From positions 1-64,000 of the forward strand of contig NZ_LBMU02000136.1 of assembly GCF_001005085.2 (NCBI RefSeq): a stretch of 64,000 nucleotides of DNA, in the 5' to 3' direction. This DNA is from Streptomyces humi. GTDB taxonomy: Bacteria; Actinomycetota; Actinomycetes; Streptomycetales; Streptomycetaceae. Both the position numbers and the translations under genes were made by a program. A model generated the notes under the pieces. The model searched no databases. It was not told the DNA's origin and saw only the letters and a program-made list of their open reading frames with translations. Shown here piece after piece: positions 16,745 through 24,660 of the stretch. Position 1 is the first letter of the stretch. The number at the start of each line of letters is the position of its first letter.

Positions 16745-17212
16745 TCACACGCTGTTGTCCGAGGCCGCGACCAGGCCGTAGGTCACCAGTCCGTACATCA
16801 GATGCGGTACGACGTCGGAGACCCAGTCCGTCACCGACCAGCTCGTCGGGTCGCTCACCTCGAGCCGCGCCATGGGAAGGTCGGCAGCGGCCATCGCCAG
16901 CGCGCCGGTGACCGCCCCGCCCAGCCACCAGGGCGGCCGGATCCCCGCGCGGTGCAGCAGCGAGACGGCCGCCCCGGTACCGCATCCGACGAGGATTCCG
17001 GAGAGCGCCCCGAGGCCGGACAGACGGTTGTCCCGGGTCTCGCCCGAGCCGGGAACCTCGTACCCGGCATCATGGGCGATCTTGTCCACGACCTGGGCCG
17101 GGGCCTGACTCGACGCTCTGCCGCGCCATGCCATGTCGGCGTAGGTCACCGTGTTCAGTACGGTCGTTCCGGCGGCACCCGCCGCCCCGCCACGCACAAT
17201 GGTCCGGATCAT
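16745..17212 (-). CDS. Membrane protein with Gly-rich helices
   Basis: A 155-residue protein with three to four short hydrophobic, Gly/Ala-rich segments: TIVRGGAAGAAGTTVLNTVTY at the N-terminus, LGALSGILVGCGTGAAVSLL, WWLGGAVTGALAMAAADLP and DVVPHLMYGLVTYGLVAA. The Gly spacing favours tight helix packing in a membrane. I do not recognise a named family. It ends 50 bp before the next minus-strand gene's region of influence and is probably monocistronic or follows the secreted protein gene at 17268. Confidence 0.6.
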   Translation of the reverse strand: MIRTIVRGGAAGAAGTTVLNTVTYADMAWRGRASSQAPAQVVDKIAHDAGYEVPGSGETRDNRLSGLGALSGILVGCGTGAAVSLLHRAGIRPPWWLGGAVTGALAMAAADLPMARLEVSDPTSWSVTDWVSDVVPHLMYGLVTYGLVAASDNSV

Positions 17213-17267
17213 GCCGACCGAGTTCCCCCGCGGGCACGGCCGATGCGCATGGGCCGGTCAGCCGTGC

Positions 17268-17552
17268 TCATCCGGTCTGTGGCTGGGCCAGCTGGTCCTT
17301 GACCCAGGGATCGAACGCCGCCAGTCGGTGGGCCGCCGAGGGGTAGAAAGCCGCCAGCTGGTCGGCGATCCACGGGTCCGCGGCCTGCTGTGCGGTGCCG
17401 CCGCCCCTGGCGCCGGCCGCGGCGTCGGCAACCGGGTGATGCCCGCCCGGCCCGGAAGGGGCCGCCGTCGCCGATCCGCCACCGACCAGTACGGCGCCTC
17501 CGACGAGCGCGGCACAGACGGCCGCGCCAGTGATCCGTCGCGTCAACCTCAT
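17268..17552 (-). CDS. Small secreted protein with twin DPW/AAF repeats
   Basis: A 94-residue protein with a Sec-type signal peptide (MRLTRRITGAAVCAALVGGA, cleavage expected after ATAA near residue 30). The mature part holds an imperfect repeat: DPWIADQLAAFYP and later LAAFDPWVKDQLAQ. Upstream GGAGAAGAGC gives a good ribosome-binding site. The phased CGGACA repeat array lies about 270 bp before its start codon. Function unknown; the repeat suggests a short amphipathic or dimer-forming module. Confidence 0.6.
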   Translation of the reverse strand: MRLTRRITGAAVCAALVGGAVLVGGGSATAAPSGPGGHHPVADAAAGARGGGTAQQAADPWIADQLAAFYPSAAHRLAAFDPWVKDQLAQPQTG

Positions 17553-17824
17553 GCTCTTCTCCTCCTGGCTCCGTGCGGCGATTCGGAATCATTCGTTCCG
17601 GTTGGTGTGACTACCCACGCGCGCCACCCGCACACCTCTGTGCACGAGGACGCATCCGCTTCCGGGCTGATTCGGGAATGAAGGGCGAGGGTTCGGGCCG
17701 ATGTGCCCGTTCGAGCGCCCGCCGACGCGAGGGATAGCGGGAAGCGGCGCGCTCCCGGGCCCCCTGCTCGGCGGTGTACGGGGGCCCGGTCCTGACCATG
17801 CACGCCATGCCCCGTCAGCGCGCA

Positions 17825-17864
17825 CGGACAATGCGCGGACAGATGCACGGACACTGCACGGACA
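17825..17864. repeat. Four CGGACA direct repeats with 11-12 bp phasing
   Basis: CGGACA occurs at 17825, 17836, 17848 and 17859; spacings are 11, 12 and 11 bp, so all copies lie on one face of the helix. Read on the minus strand the unit is TGTCCGTGCA. Direct heptamer-like repeats spaced 11 bp (or 22 bp) are the known recognition mode of SARP regulators, and the SARP gene ends only 56 bp away. PhoP boxes also use 11-bp direct repeats but with a GTTCAC-type unit, which this is not. On the plus strand TACCGT at 17883-17888 could be a -10, but no plus-strand gene follows. Confidence 0.7.
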
Positions 17865-17920
17865 ACCGGGACGCCCTGCACTACCGTCTGCTGCGACGGA
17901 TGATCCGGGGTGCTCCGGCC

Positions 17921-20791
17921 TCACCCGTCGCCCGGTGTGTCGACCGGTCCTCCAGGGGCGGCCTGCGGGCCGAGGCGGCGCAGCCGGGCGCGGACGCCGT
18001 CCGCGTCCGGCACACCGAGTTCGTCGAGGATGTCCGCCGCGCGCCGGGCGGCCCGTCGCGCCGCTCGGGCCTCGCCGGCGGCCCGGTGGCACTCGCTGAG
18101 GTGGGCCAGCACGTCGGCCTCGAAGTAGCGGTCCCCGAGACCGTGGAACAGCGCGACCGCGTTGCCGTAGCAGGCCGCGGCCTGGTGGTGGTCGCCGAGG
18201 TGCTGGTGAGCGTAGCCGAGGCTGTCCCAGGTGTCCGCCTGGCCGTCGGGGACGCCGAGTTCGGTGAAGAGCACCAGGGCCTGCCCGCACAACACCACAC
18301 ACCGGCGGTGGTCGCCGAGCTGCGCGTGGTACCAGCCGACCGAGTTCAGGGCGCGGGCCTGTCCGGTCCGATGGCCCAAGGAGGTGTACTGATCGAGGGC
18401 CTCCTCGGCACAGGCCAGCGCCTCGGCGTAGGCGTCCCGCCGGGCGTGCAGGCGGGCCAGGTCCAGGTGGGTGTGGGCCTGCTCGGTTCGGTCGCCGAGG
18501 GCTTTGTGCAGATCCAGGGCGCGGGCGAGGTGGGTGAGCGCGTCGTCCGTTCGCATCAGGCGGGTGCAGGCACGACCGAGGCCGCGGTGGGCGTCGGCCT
18601 CGCCGGCCGAGGACGCCGAGCGCAGTGCCGCGGCCAGCGCGGCCTCCTGCGCGGTGGCCCAGTCGGACCAGTGGCCGCGGCGCTGTAGAAACGTGCTCAG
18701 GGCGCGGGTCAGCTGCCAGACCGGGGCGTCCGGTGCCCGCGTGGCGGTGCCCGACCGGTGCACCACCGCGAGGAGTGCCGGGTGCTCGGCCGTGTACCAG
18801 GCGAGGGCCGCCCCGTGGTCCGCGGCGTGCTCGGGGGAGACGCCGGGGACCACGGGTGGCAGGGCGATCGGGTCGCGGTACGGATCCAGCATGCGGTCGG
18901 CGGCGTGGGCGGAGTGCAGGTAGTGGCAGAACACGCGGTCTTCGGCGGCTCGCGTCTCGTCGGCCGCGTGCACGGTGCCGGCCAGCTCGGCCGCGTACAT
19001 CCGCAGCAGGTCGTGGAGTACGTATCTGCCGCGCGAGTACTCCGTGACCAAGTGGCTGTCGGCCAGTGCCGTCAGCAGCAGGCCCGCGTGCTCGACGGGA
19101 AGCCCCGCCAGGCTCGCGGCGGCGGCCACGCTGAGGTCCGGGCCGGGGTGCACGCCGAGCAGCCGGAACATCCTGGCGGCCGGAGGACTCAGAGTGCCGT
19201 ACGACCAGGAGAACACGGCCCGGATGTCCGTCCGGGTGTTCTCGTCGCCGAAGCTGTCCAGCCCGTCGGGCGAGTGCTGGGCGTCCCGGAGTTCGGCGGC
19301 GAGCCGGGCCAGCGCGAGCCGCGGCTCGTTCGCCGGGCGGGCCGCCACGATCACCAGGGCCAGCGGGAGCCGCGCGCACCGGCTCACGATCTCGTCCACG
19401 GCCAGCGGTTCGGACATCACGCGCTCGGCCCCTATCCGGCGCACGAGCAGCCGCCGGCACTCCGCAGCGGGCAGCACGTCCAGGACGATGCTCCGGGCGC
19501 CTTCCAGGGCGATCAGGCCGGAGAGCCGGTTTCGGCTGGTCACCAGGGTGAAGCAGCCCGGACTGCCGGGCAGGAACGCCCGTACCTGTTCGGCGTCGCG
19601 GGCGTTGTCGAGCACCACCAGGATCCGCCGTCCCGCCAGCATGCCGCGGTACAGTCCGGCCTGCGCCTCCAGGCCCACCGGCATGTGCTGGGGGAGCACG
19701 CCCAAGGCCTCCAGCAGCCGGGGCAGTGCTTCCGCCGGGGTCACGGGTGGCCGCGAAGGCTCGAAACCATGGAGGTTCAGGTAGAGCCGGCCGTCCTGGA
19801 ACCAGTCGGCCACCCGGTGCGCCCAGTGGACGGCCACAGCCGTCTTCCCCACGCCCGCGCTTCCGGAGAGTACCGAGACCACCGCCACCGCGGAGCCGCC
19901 GATGCCCTCCGCGAGAATGCCGTCGAGCTGGGCCAGTTCCTCCTTCCGGCCGGTGAAAGCCGGTACGTCCAGGGGCAGTCGGGCCGGTGCCGGCGCGGAC
20001 CGCGGCGGCCGTGCCGTGGGCGGCGGATCCGTGGCCTCGGCCGGCCCGGCGGCACCGTGCAGGATCGACTGGTGGAGCCGCCGTAACTCGGCCCCGGGGT
20101 CGGCGCCCAGTTCGTCGGCCAGCCGCTTCCGGGTCTCGGCGAAGCGCTCCAGGGCCTCGGAACCGCGCCCCGCCTCGTACAGCGCGCGCATCAGGGCGGC
20201 CACCAGCGGTTCCACGAGCGGGTTTTCGCCGATCAGCTCGGGCAACCGGCCTATCACCACGGCGTGGTTGCCCACCGCCGTCTCGACGTCGGCCCACGCC
20301 GTGACCGCGTCCAGCCGGTGCCGCTGCCAGGTGTCCCGCATCCGCGACACCCACTCCCCGGACAGTCCGGTGAGCGGTTCCCCGCGCCACAGGTCCAGGG
20401 CCTCACGGAGCATCGTCACCTGCTCGGCGCCGCCGCGGCGGGCTCTGCGGGCGTCGGCCACCAGGCGATGAAACCGGTGCAGGTCCACGTCCTGGGAGTC
20501 GGTGTCCAGCAGGTAACCGCCGTCCCGCCGGAGCAGGCGCGGCGTGTGGACCGCTGCGTCGCCGTCGTCCGCCAACACCCGCCGGATACGGGCCACATGC
20601 GCGTACAGCGCCTGACGCGCCCCCTCCGGCGGGTCCTCACCCCACACCCGCCTCATCAACGTCTCGAGTGGCACCGCCCGGCCGGCGTCCACCGCGAGCG
20701 CCGCCATCACGCACCGCCGCTGCGGAGGACCTGCGTCGACGGGGCCACGGCCCACCAACCCCACGGGCCCGAGAAGTCTGAACGTCACCAC
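17921..20791 (-). CDS. SARP family regulator with NB-ARC and TPR domains (AfsR-like)
   Basis: A 956-residue AfsR-type regulator. Residues 1-95 form an OmpR-like winged helix with the SARP signature (RVWGEDPPEGARQALYAHVA). Residues 100-245 are the bacterial transcriptional activator domain (LHRFHRLVADARRA, LWRGEPLTGL). Residues 290-560 are an NB-ARC ATPase with P-loop SGSAGVGKTAVAVHWAHR and LVVLDNARD as Walker B. The C-terminal third is TPR repeats (for example TQAHTHLDLARLHARR region and LGYAHQHLGDHHQAAACYGN). Large SARPs activate secondary-metabolite or developmental genes. No biosynthetic cluster adjoins it; a phased direct-repeat array lies just past its 3' end. Confidence 0.9.
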   Translation of the reverse strand: MVTFRLLGPVGLVGRGPVDAGPPQRRCVMAALAVDAGRAVPLETLMRRVWGEDPPEGARQALYAHVARIRRVLADDGDAAVHTPRLLRRDGGYLLDTDSQDVDLHRFHRLVADARRARRGGAEQVTMLREALDLWRGEPLTGLSGEWVSRMRDTWQRHRLDAVTAWADVETAVGNHAVVIGRLPELIGENPLVEPLVAALMRALYEAGRGSEALERFAETRKRLADELGADPGAELRRLHQSILHGAAGPAEATDPPPTARPPRSAPAPARLPLDVPAFTGRKEELAQLDGILAEGIGGSAVAVVSVLSGSAGVGKTAVAVHWAHRVADWFQDGRLYLNLHGFEPSRPPVTPAEALPRLLEALGVLPQHMPVGLEAQAGLYRGMLAGRRILVVLDNARDAEQVRAFLPGSPGCFTLVTSRNRLSGLIALEGARSIVLDVLPAAECRRLLVRRIGAERVMSEPLAVDEIVSRCARLPLALVIVAARPANEPRLALARLAAELRDAQHSPDGLDSFGDENTRTDIRAVFSWSYGTLSPPAARMFRLLGVHPGPDLSVAAAASLAGLPVEHAGLLLTALADSHLVTEYSRGRYVLHDLLRMYAAELAGTVHAADETRAAEDRVFCHYLHSAHAADRMLDPYRDPIALPPVVPGVSPEHAADHGAALAWYTAEHPALLAVVHRSGTATRAPDAPVWQLTRALSTFLQRRGHWSDWATAQEAALAAALRSASSAGEADAHRGLGRACTRLMRTDDALTHLARALDLHKALGDRTEQAHTHLDLARLHARRDAYAEALACAEEALDQYTSLGHRTGQARALNSVGWYHAQLGDHRRCVVLCGQALVLFTELGVPDGQADTWDSLGYAHQHLGDHHQAAACYGNAVALFHGLGDRYFEADVLAHLSECHRAAGEARAARRAARRAADILDELGVPDADGVRARLRRLGPQAAPGGPVDTPGDG

Positions 20792-21131
20792 TACGACCCC
20801 CGGCGGTCAGACGCGCACACCGTCCGTATGCTCCCCTCGCCGGCCGGCTTTCTCACCGGCGCCGCCCTGGCCCGACGACACCCCTCGGGCACCAGGCCAC
20901 CACACACGCTACGCGGGGGAAAAACAGCCCGGCAAGGTTCCGACCGGCCAGTGCGGTTGCGGGCTCACACCCGAGGCCGCACCGACCTGTGCCCGACCGG
21001 TGAGGGGCTGGAAGACCCGCCCTGGGACCGTGCGGCGTCCAGTGGCCGTGAGCATCGCCGCGCCCCCTGACGGGCCGCGCCCCGGGGGAGGACCGGTGCG
21101 TGCTCGCCGAGGTGCTGTCTGCCGGAAAGAC
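20792..21131. other. Upstream region of the SARP gene
   Basis: This stretch of about 340 bp lies between the SARP start and the tandem repeat beyond scoB. It must carry the SARP promoter close to 20800-20850. No credible gene is seen: the short frames here lack ribosome-binding sites and coding bias. Confidence 0.5.
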
Positions 21132-21209
21132 CAATCCGCCAGATCAATCCGCCAGTCCAATCCGCCAGTCCAATCCGCCAGATCAATCCGCCAGATCAAT
21201 CCGCCACGG
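21132..21209. repeat. Six-copy 13-bp tandem repeat overlapping the scoB stop
   Basis: Six head-to-tail 13-bp units, CAATCCGCCAGAT or CAATCCGCCAGTC, start at 21132, 21145, 21158, 21171, 21184 and 21197. The last copy contains the final codons and stop of scoB. Because 13 is not a multiple of 3, the expansion lies essentially outside the coding frame, and the TGA of scoB comes from the repeat unit itself (TCAAT complement). Such arrays usually arise by slippage; it may also be a target for protein binding. Confidence 0.9.
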
Positions 21210-21840
21210 GAGTCCCCGTCTTCGCACGCAGTTCGTCGAGGGTGACGCCCGGCGCCAGTTCGACGAGGCGACACCCTTCGGCCGTGACGTCGAGCACGGC
21301 CAGGTCGGTGATCACCCGCTGTACCACGCCCTGCCCGGTGAGTGGCAGGGTGCACTTCTCGACGATCTTGTGGGAGCCGTCCTTGGCCACATGCTCCATG
21401 AGGACGATGACGCGCTTGGCGCCGTGGACCAGGTCCATCGCGCCGCCCATTCCCTTGACCATCTTCCCCGGCACCATCCAGTTGGCCAGGTCGCCCGTTC
21501 GGGAGACCTGCATACCCCCGAGTACGGCGGTGTCGATGTGGCCGCCGCGGATCATGCCGAAGCTCTGGGCGGAGTCGAAGAACGAGGCCCCTGGGCCGAC
21601 CGTGACGGTCTCCTTGCCCGCGTTGATCAGGTCGGCGTCGACCTGGTCGTCGCTCGGGTAGGGGCCCGTTCCGAGGATGCCGTTCTCGCTGTGCAGCGTG
21701 ACCCGGACCCCGTCCGCGAGGAAGTTGGGGATGAGGGTCGGCAGACCGATACCGAGGTTGACGTACTCGCCGTCACGGAGTTCCGCCGCGGCGCGCGCCG
21801 CCATCTGCGACCGGGACCAGCCGGTCTGCTGCTCGCTCAT
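21196..21840 (-). CDS. scoB: 3-oxoacid CoA-transferase subunit B
   Basis: A 214-residue beta subunit of a class I CoA-transferase. The catalytic Glu lies in the motif HSENGILG (E52), preceded by YVNLGIGLPTLIPN and followed by GGHIDTAVLGGMQVS and GKMVKGMGGAMDLV. It is the last gene of the hmgA operon and overlaps scoA by 4 bp. FahA releases acetoacetate, which succinyl-CoA:acetoacetate CoA-transferase would activate, so the context favours ScoB over the sequence-similar PcaJ of the beta-ketoadipate pathway. The stop codon sits in the 13-bp tandem repeat. Confidence 0.88.
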   Translation of the reverse strand: MSEQQTGWSRSQMAARAAAELRDGEYVNLGIGLPTLIPNFLADGVRVTLHSENGILGTGPYPSDDQVDADLINAGKETVTVGPGASFFDSAQSFGMIRGGHIDTAVLGGMQVSRTGDLANWMVPGKMVKGMGGAMDLVHGAKRVIVLMEHVAKDGSHKIVEKCTLPLTGQGVVQRVITDLAVLDVTAEGCRLVELAPGVTLDELRAKTGTPVAD

Positions 21841-22592
21841 GCCGCCTTCTCTCGGACGGTTCGCTTCTCGATGTGTTTGGTCTGCGGGCCGGTGTGCACG
21901 ATCCGCTGGACGTAGATGCCGGGCAGATGCACCCGGGCGGGGTCGATCTCCCCTGGCTCGACGAGTTCCTCGACCTGCGCGACGCAGATCCGCCCCGCCA
22001 TCGCGGCCAGCGGGTTGAAGTTCATCGTCGCCTTGTTGAAGACGAGGTTCCCGTCGGTGTCGCCGAGCCGGGCGTGCACGAGCGAGAAGTCGGTGACGAT
22101 GCCTTCTTCCAGGACGTACCGGCGGCCGTTGAACTCGCGGACCTCCTTGGACGGGGACGCGACCAGCACGTTCCCTCCCTGGTCGTACTTCCATGGCAGG
22201 CCGCCCTCGGCGACCGGCGTGCCCACGCCCGCCGGGGTGTAGAACGCGGGAATGCCGGAGCCACCGGCCCGCAGCCGCTCGGCGAGTGTGCCCTGCGGGG
22301 TGAGTTCCACTTCGAGTTCGCCGGACAGGTACTGGCGGGCGAACTCCTTGTTCTCCCCGACGTAGGAGGCCGTGACCCGGCGGATCCGGCCGAGGTCGAG
22401 CAGAATACCGAGTCCGATGCCGTCCACTCCGCAGTTGTTGGAGAAGACCTCCAGGCCGTCGGCGCCCTGTCCGGCCAGTGCCTCGATCAGGCGGTCCGGG
22501 ATCCCGGAGAGCCCGAACCCGCCGACAGCCAGGGAACTGCCCGTGGTGATGTCGGCAACCGCTTCGGCCGTCGATGCCACCGTCTTGCTCAT
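21837..22592 (-). CDS. scoA: 3-oxoacid CoA-transferase subunit A
   Basis: A 251-residue alpha subunit of the same transferase: the CoA-binding start LAVGGFGLSGIPDRLIEAL near residue 22, VFSNNCGVDGIGLG near 49, SYVGENKEFARQYLSGELEV near 78 and GGSGIPAFYTPAGVGT near 108. GGGAGGACCG precedes the ATG. Its start overlaps the fahA stop and its own stop overlaps the scoB start (4 bp each), consistent with one coupled operon feeding acetoacetate from homogentisate breakdown into acetoacetyl-CoA. Confidence 0.88.
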   Translation of the reverse strand: MSKTVASTAEAVADITTGSSLAVGGFGLSGIPDRLIEALAGQGADGLEVFSNNCGVDGIGLGILLDLGRIRRVTASYVGENKEFARQYLSGELEVELTPQGTLAERLRAGGSGIPAFYTPAGVGTPVAEGGLPWKYDQGGNVLVASPSKEVREFNGRRYVLEEGIVTDFSLVHARLGDTDGNLVFNKATMNFNPLAAMAGRICVAQVEELVEPGEIDPARVHLPGIYVQRIVHTGPQTKHIEKRTVREKAA

Positions 22593-23785
22593 CGGTCCTC
22601 CCGCTTGCTGCTGATGATCCGGCCGCGGGCCTCGCCGAAGCCGATCCGCGTACCGTCGGCCCCGGGGGCGGTGGCGGTGAGGACGACCTCGTCGCCGTCC
22701 TCCAGGAAGGTGCGCTGCCGGCCGGCGACGGTGATGGGCTCCGTGCCGCCCCACGTCAGTTCGATGAAGGCGCCGCGCTGTTCCTTCTCCGGTCCGGAGA
22801 CGGTGCCCGAGGCGAACAGGTCACCGGTGCGCGAGGGGGCGCCGTTCACGGTCTGGTGGGCGAGCATCTGCGCGGGGGACCAGTACATCGCGGCGTACGG
22901 CGGCCGGGAGACGACCTGGTCGTTCCACTCGACGACGAGGTCGACGTCGAGTCCCCATGGCTGTGCCATCCGCAGGTACGGCAGGACGGCCGGCTCCTGG
23001 GGCGGCACCGGGATACGGGCGGTGTCCAGGGCGAGCAGGGGAACCACCCACGGGGAGACGGTGGAGGCGAAGGACTTGCCCAGGTTGGGGCCGAGGGGGA
23101 CGTACTCCCAGGCCTGGATGTCGCGGGCGGACCAGTCGTTGAAGAGCACCACTCCGAAGATGTGCCGTTCCGCGTCGTCGGCGGCGATGGTCTCGCCCAT
23201 GGCGCTGCCGGTTCCGACGACGAAGCCGAGTTCGGCCTCGATGTCGAGGCGGGTCGAGGGTCCGAACACCGGTGTCGGGTCCTTCGGGCCCTTGCGCTGG
23301 CCCGAGGGCCGGATGATGTCGGTGCCCGAGACGACGACGGAGGCGGCCCTGCCGTGGTAGCCGACGGGCAGGTGTTTCCAGTTCGGCATCAGCGGCTCGG
23401 GATTGCCTGGCCGGAACAGTCTGCCCAGGTTGGAGGCGTGGTGTTCGGAGGCGTAGAAGTCCACGTAGTCGGCGACCTCGATCGGCAGGTGCAGCGTCAC
23501 CGCGCGCAGGTCGTGGACGGCGTCCGCGGGGACCGGGCCCCGCAGCCTTTCGGCGAGCGCGGTCCGGACCTCGACCCAGCGGGTGTGGCCCTGGGCCATG
23601 AAGGCGTTGAGGCTGGGCCGGGCGAAGACGTCGTCGTCCAGCAGCACGGCCAGGTCGATGACGTGGTCACCGAAGCGGGTCGCCACCCGCGGTTCCCGGC
23701 CGGGCGCCGAGTAGACGCCGTACGGCAGGTTGGCCAGGCCGAACAGCGAGTCGGCCGGCGCGGTCAGCTGGAGGGTGCGGGTCAT
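22589..23785 (-). CDS. fahA: Fumarylacetoacetase
   Basis: A 398-residue fumarylacetoacetate hydrolase that releases fumarate and acetoacetate in the last step of tyrosine/homogentisate breakdown. The N-terminal SH3-like domain (NLPYGVYSAPG) precedes the catalytic domain with DFYASEHHASNLGRLFR near residue 110, PVGYHGRAASVVVSGTD near 141, a metal-binding Glu in LDIEAELGFVVG near 182 and LFNDWSARDIQAWEYVPLG near 216. Length is normal. It overlaps the genes on both sides by 4 bp. Full-length FAH rather than the short FAH-like family. Confidence 0.93.
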   Translation of the reverse strand: MTRTLQLTAPADSLFGLANLPYGVYSAPGREPRVATRFGDHVIDLAVLLDDDVFARPSLNAFMAQGHTRWVEVRTALAERLRGPVPADAVHDLRAVTLHLPIEVADYVDFYASEHHASNLGRLFRPGNPEPLMPNWKHLPVGYHGRAASVVVSGTDIIRPSGQRKGPKDPTPVFGPSTRLDIEAELGFVVGTGSAMGETIAADDAERHIFGVVLFNDWSARDIQAWEYVPLGPNLGKSFASTVSPWVVPLLALDTARIPVPPQEPAVLPYLRMAQPWGLDVDLVVEWNDQVVSRPPYAAMYWSPAQMLAHQTVNGAPSRTGDLFASGTVSGPEKEQRGAFIELTWGGTEPITVAGRQRTFLEDGDEVVLTATAPGADGTRIGFGEARGRIISSKREDR

Positions 23786-24660
23786 GCGGACACCTCGGTC
23801 AGGGCGGCGACGGTCGCGGCGGGCAGCAGACCCAGCGCGACCGACTCGGCGGCGGGTTCGGCGATGGAGCAGGTGCCGAAGGAGCGGAACAGGTCACGCG
23901 CCCGCGGCGACAGAGCGCGCACCCGCGCGGCGACCCGCTCGCCGTCGCGGTCGGCCAGCAGCCGGACCAGTTCCGTCTCCTCGGCGCCCCGCAGAGCCGC
24001 GTCGACGGAGACCAGCAGGTTGAGGAAGCCGTGCTGCTCGAACCCGGTCTCCGGATCGGTGTTGCGCAGGGCGTGGTGCAGCCCCGCGGTCGCCTTGAAA
24101 GCGACACCGGACCGCACCGCAGTCAGGACGGTCGTCGCGAGTTCGTGCTCGTCCGGGTAGAGGTCGGGGCGTACGCCTCCGGTGCGGAACTTGGCCAGGT
24201 AAGGGGTTCCGGCGAGTTCGGCGAGCAGCGCCTCGCGCCGGTCGTCGCGCGGCACCTCGACGTACACGGTGGCCGTGTCGTTCTCGCCGAGCGCCTCGGC
24301 CAGGGCCGGGACGACGTCCTCGGCGGGCACCTGGTCGGGGACGGCGACCTCGAGCGCGACCAGCCGCACGGCCGGGACCCGGTCCGCCGCGGTGATCGCG
24401 CCCGCGACGTCCGGCAGCGGCACGGTCACCGAGAGACCGAAGGACCCCTCGGGGAGACCGCCGGTCAGGTCCGCGAGCCGGCCGACTTCCCCGGCGGCGA
24501 CGACGAACGGACCGACCAGCCCGGCATGGGCGCCGTGGGTGTGCCGCACATGAGCGGCGACCGCCTTCTCGATCGGCAGGCTGCCGGGCGGGAAGACCGC
24601 GGCGTCGTCGAACAGTCCGGCGAGCACCTGGGGAATCTCCAACGTCCGGGGCTCGCTCAT
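23782..24660 (-). CDS. Unknown protein embedded in the homogentisate operon (possible barrel-fold enzyme)
   Basis: A 292-residue protein with 4-bp overlaps to both hmgA and fahA, so it is made in step with them. I cannot assign a named family. The order of strands and helices looks like a (beta/alpha) barrel: FGLSVTVPLPDVAGAI near residue 75, VRLVALEVAVP near 98, TATVYVEVPRDD near 129, YLAKFRTGG near 154, GVAFKATAGLHHALR near 185 and GFLNLLVSVDAAL near 210. Lys157 and Lys189 sit at strand ends, the latter in a FKATAG context reminiscent of Schiff-base lysines of class I aldolases. The one step of the pathway without a recognisable enzyme here is maleylacetoacetate isomerisation, so it is a candidate for that or for a regulatory/repair role. 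Confidence 0.75.
   Translation of the reverse strand: MSEPRTLEIPQVLAGLFDDAAVFPPGSLPIEKAVAAHVRHTHGAHAGLVGPFVVAAGEVGRLADLTGGLPEGSFGLSVTVPLPDVAGAITAADRVPAVRLVALEVAVPDQVPAEDVVPALAEALGENDTATVYVEVPRDDRREALLAELAGTPYLAKFRTGGVRPDLYPDEHELATTVLTAVRSGVAFKATAGLHHALRNTDPETGFEQHGFLNLLVSVDAALRGAEETELVRLLADRDGERVAARVRALSPRARDLFRSFGTCSIAEPAAESVALGLLPAATVAALTEVSA

Noticed and set aside
17825..17864. PHO box interpretation of the phased repeat
   Set aside because: PhoP direct repeats centre on GTTCAC; the CGGACA unit and its complement TGTCCG do not fit.
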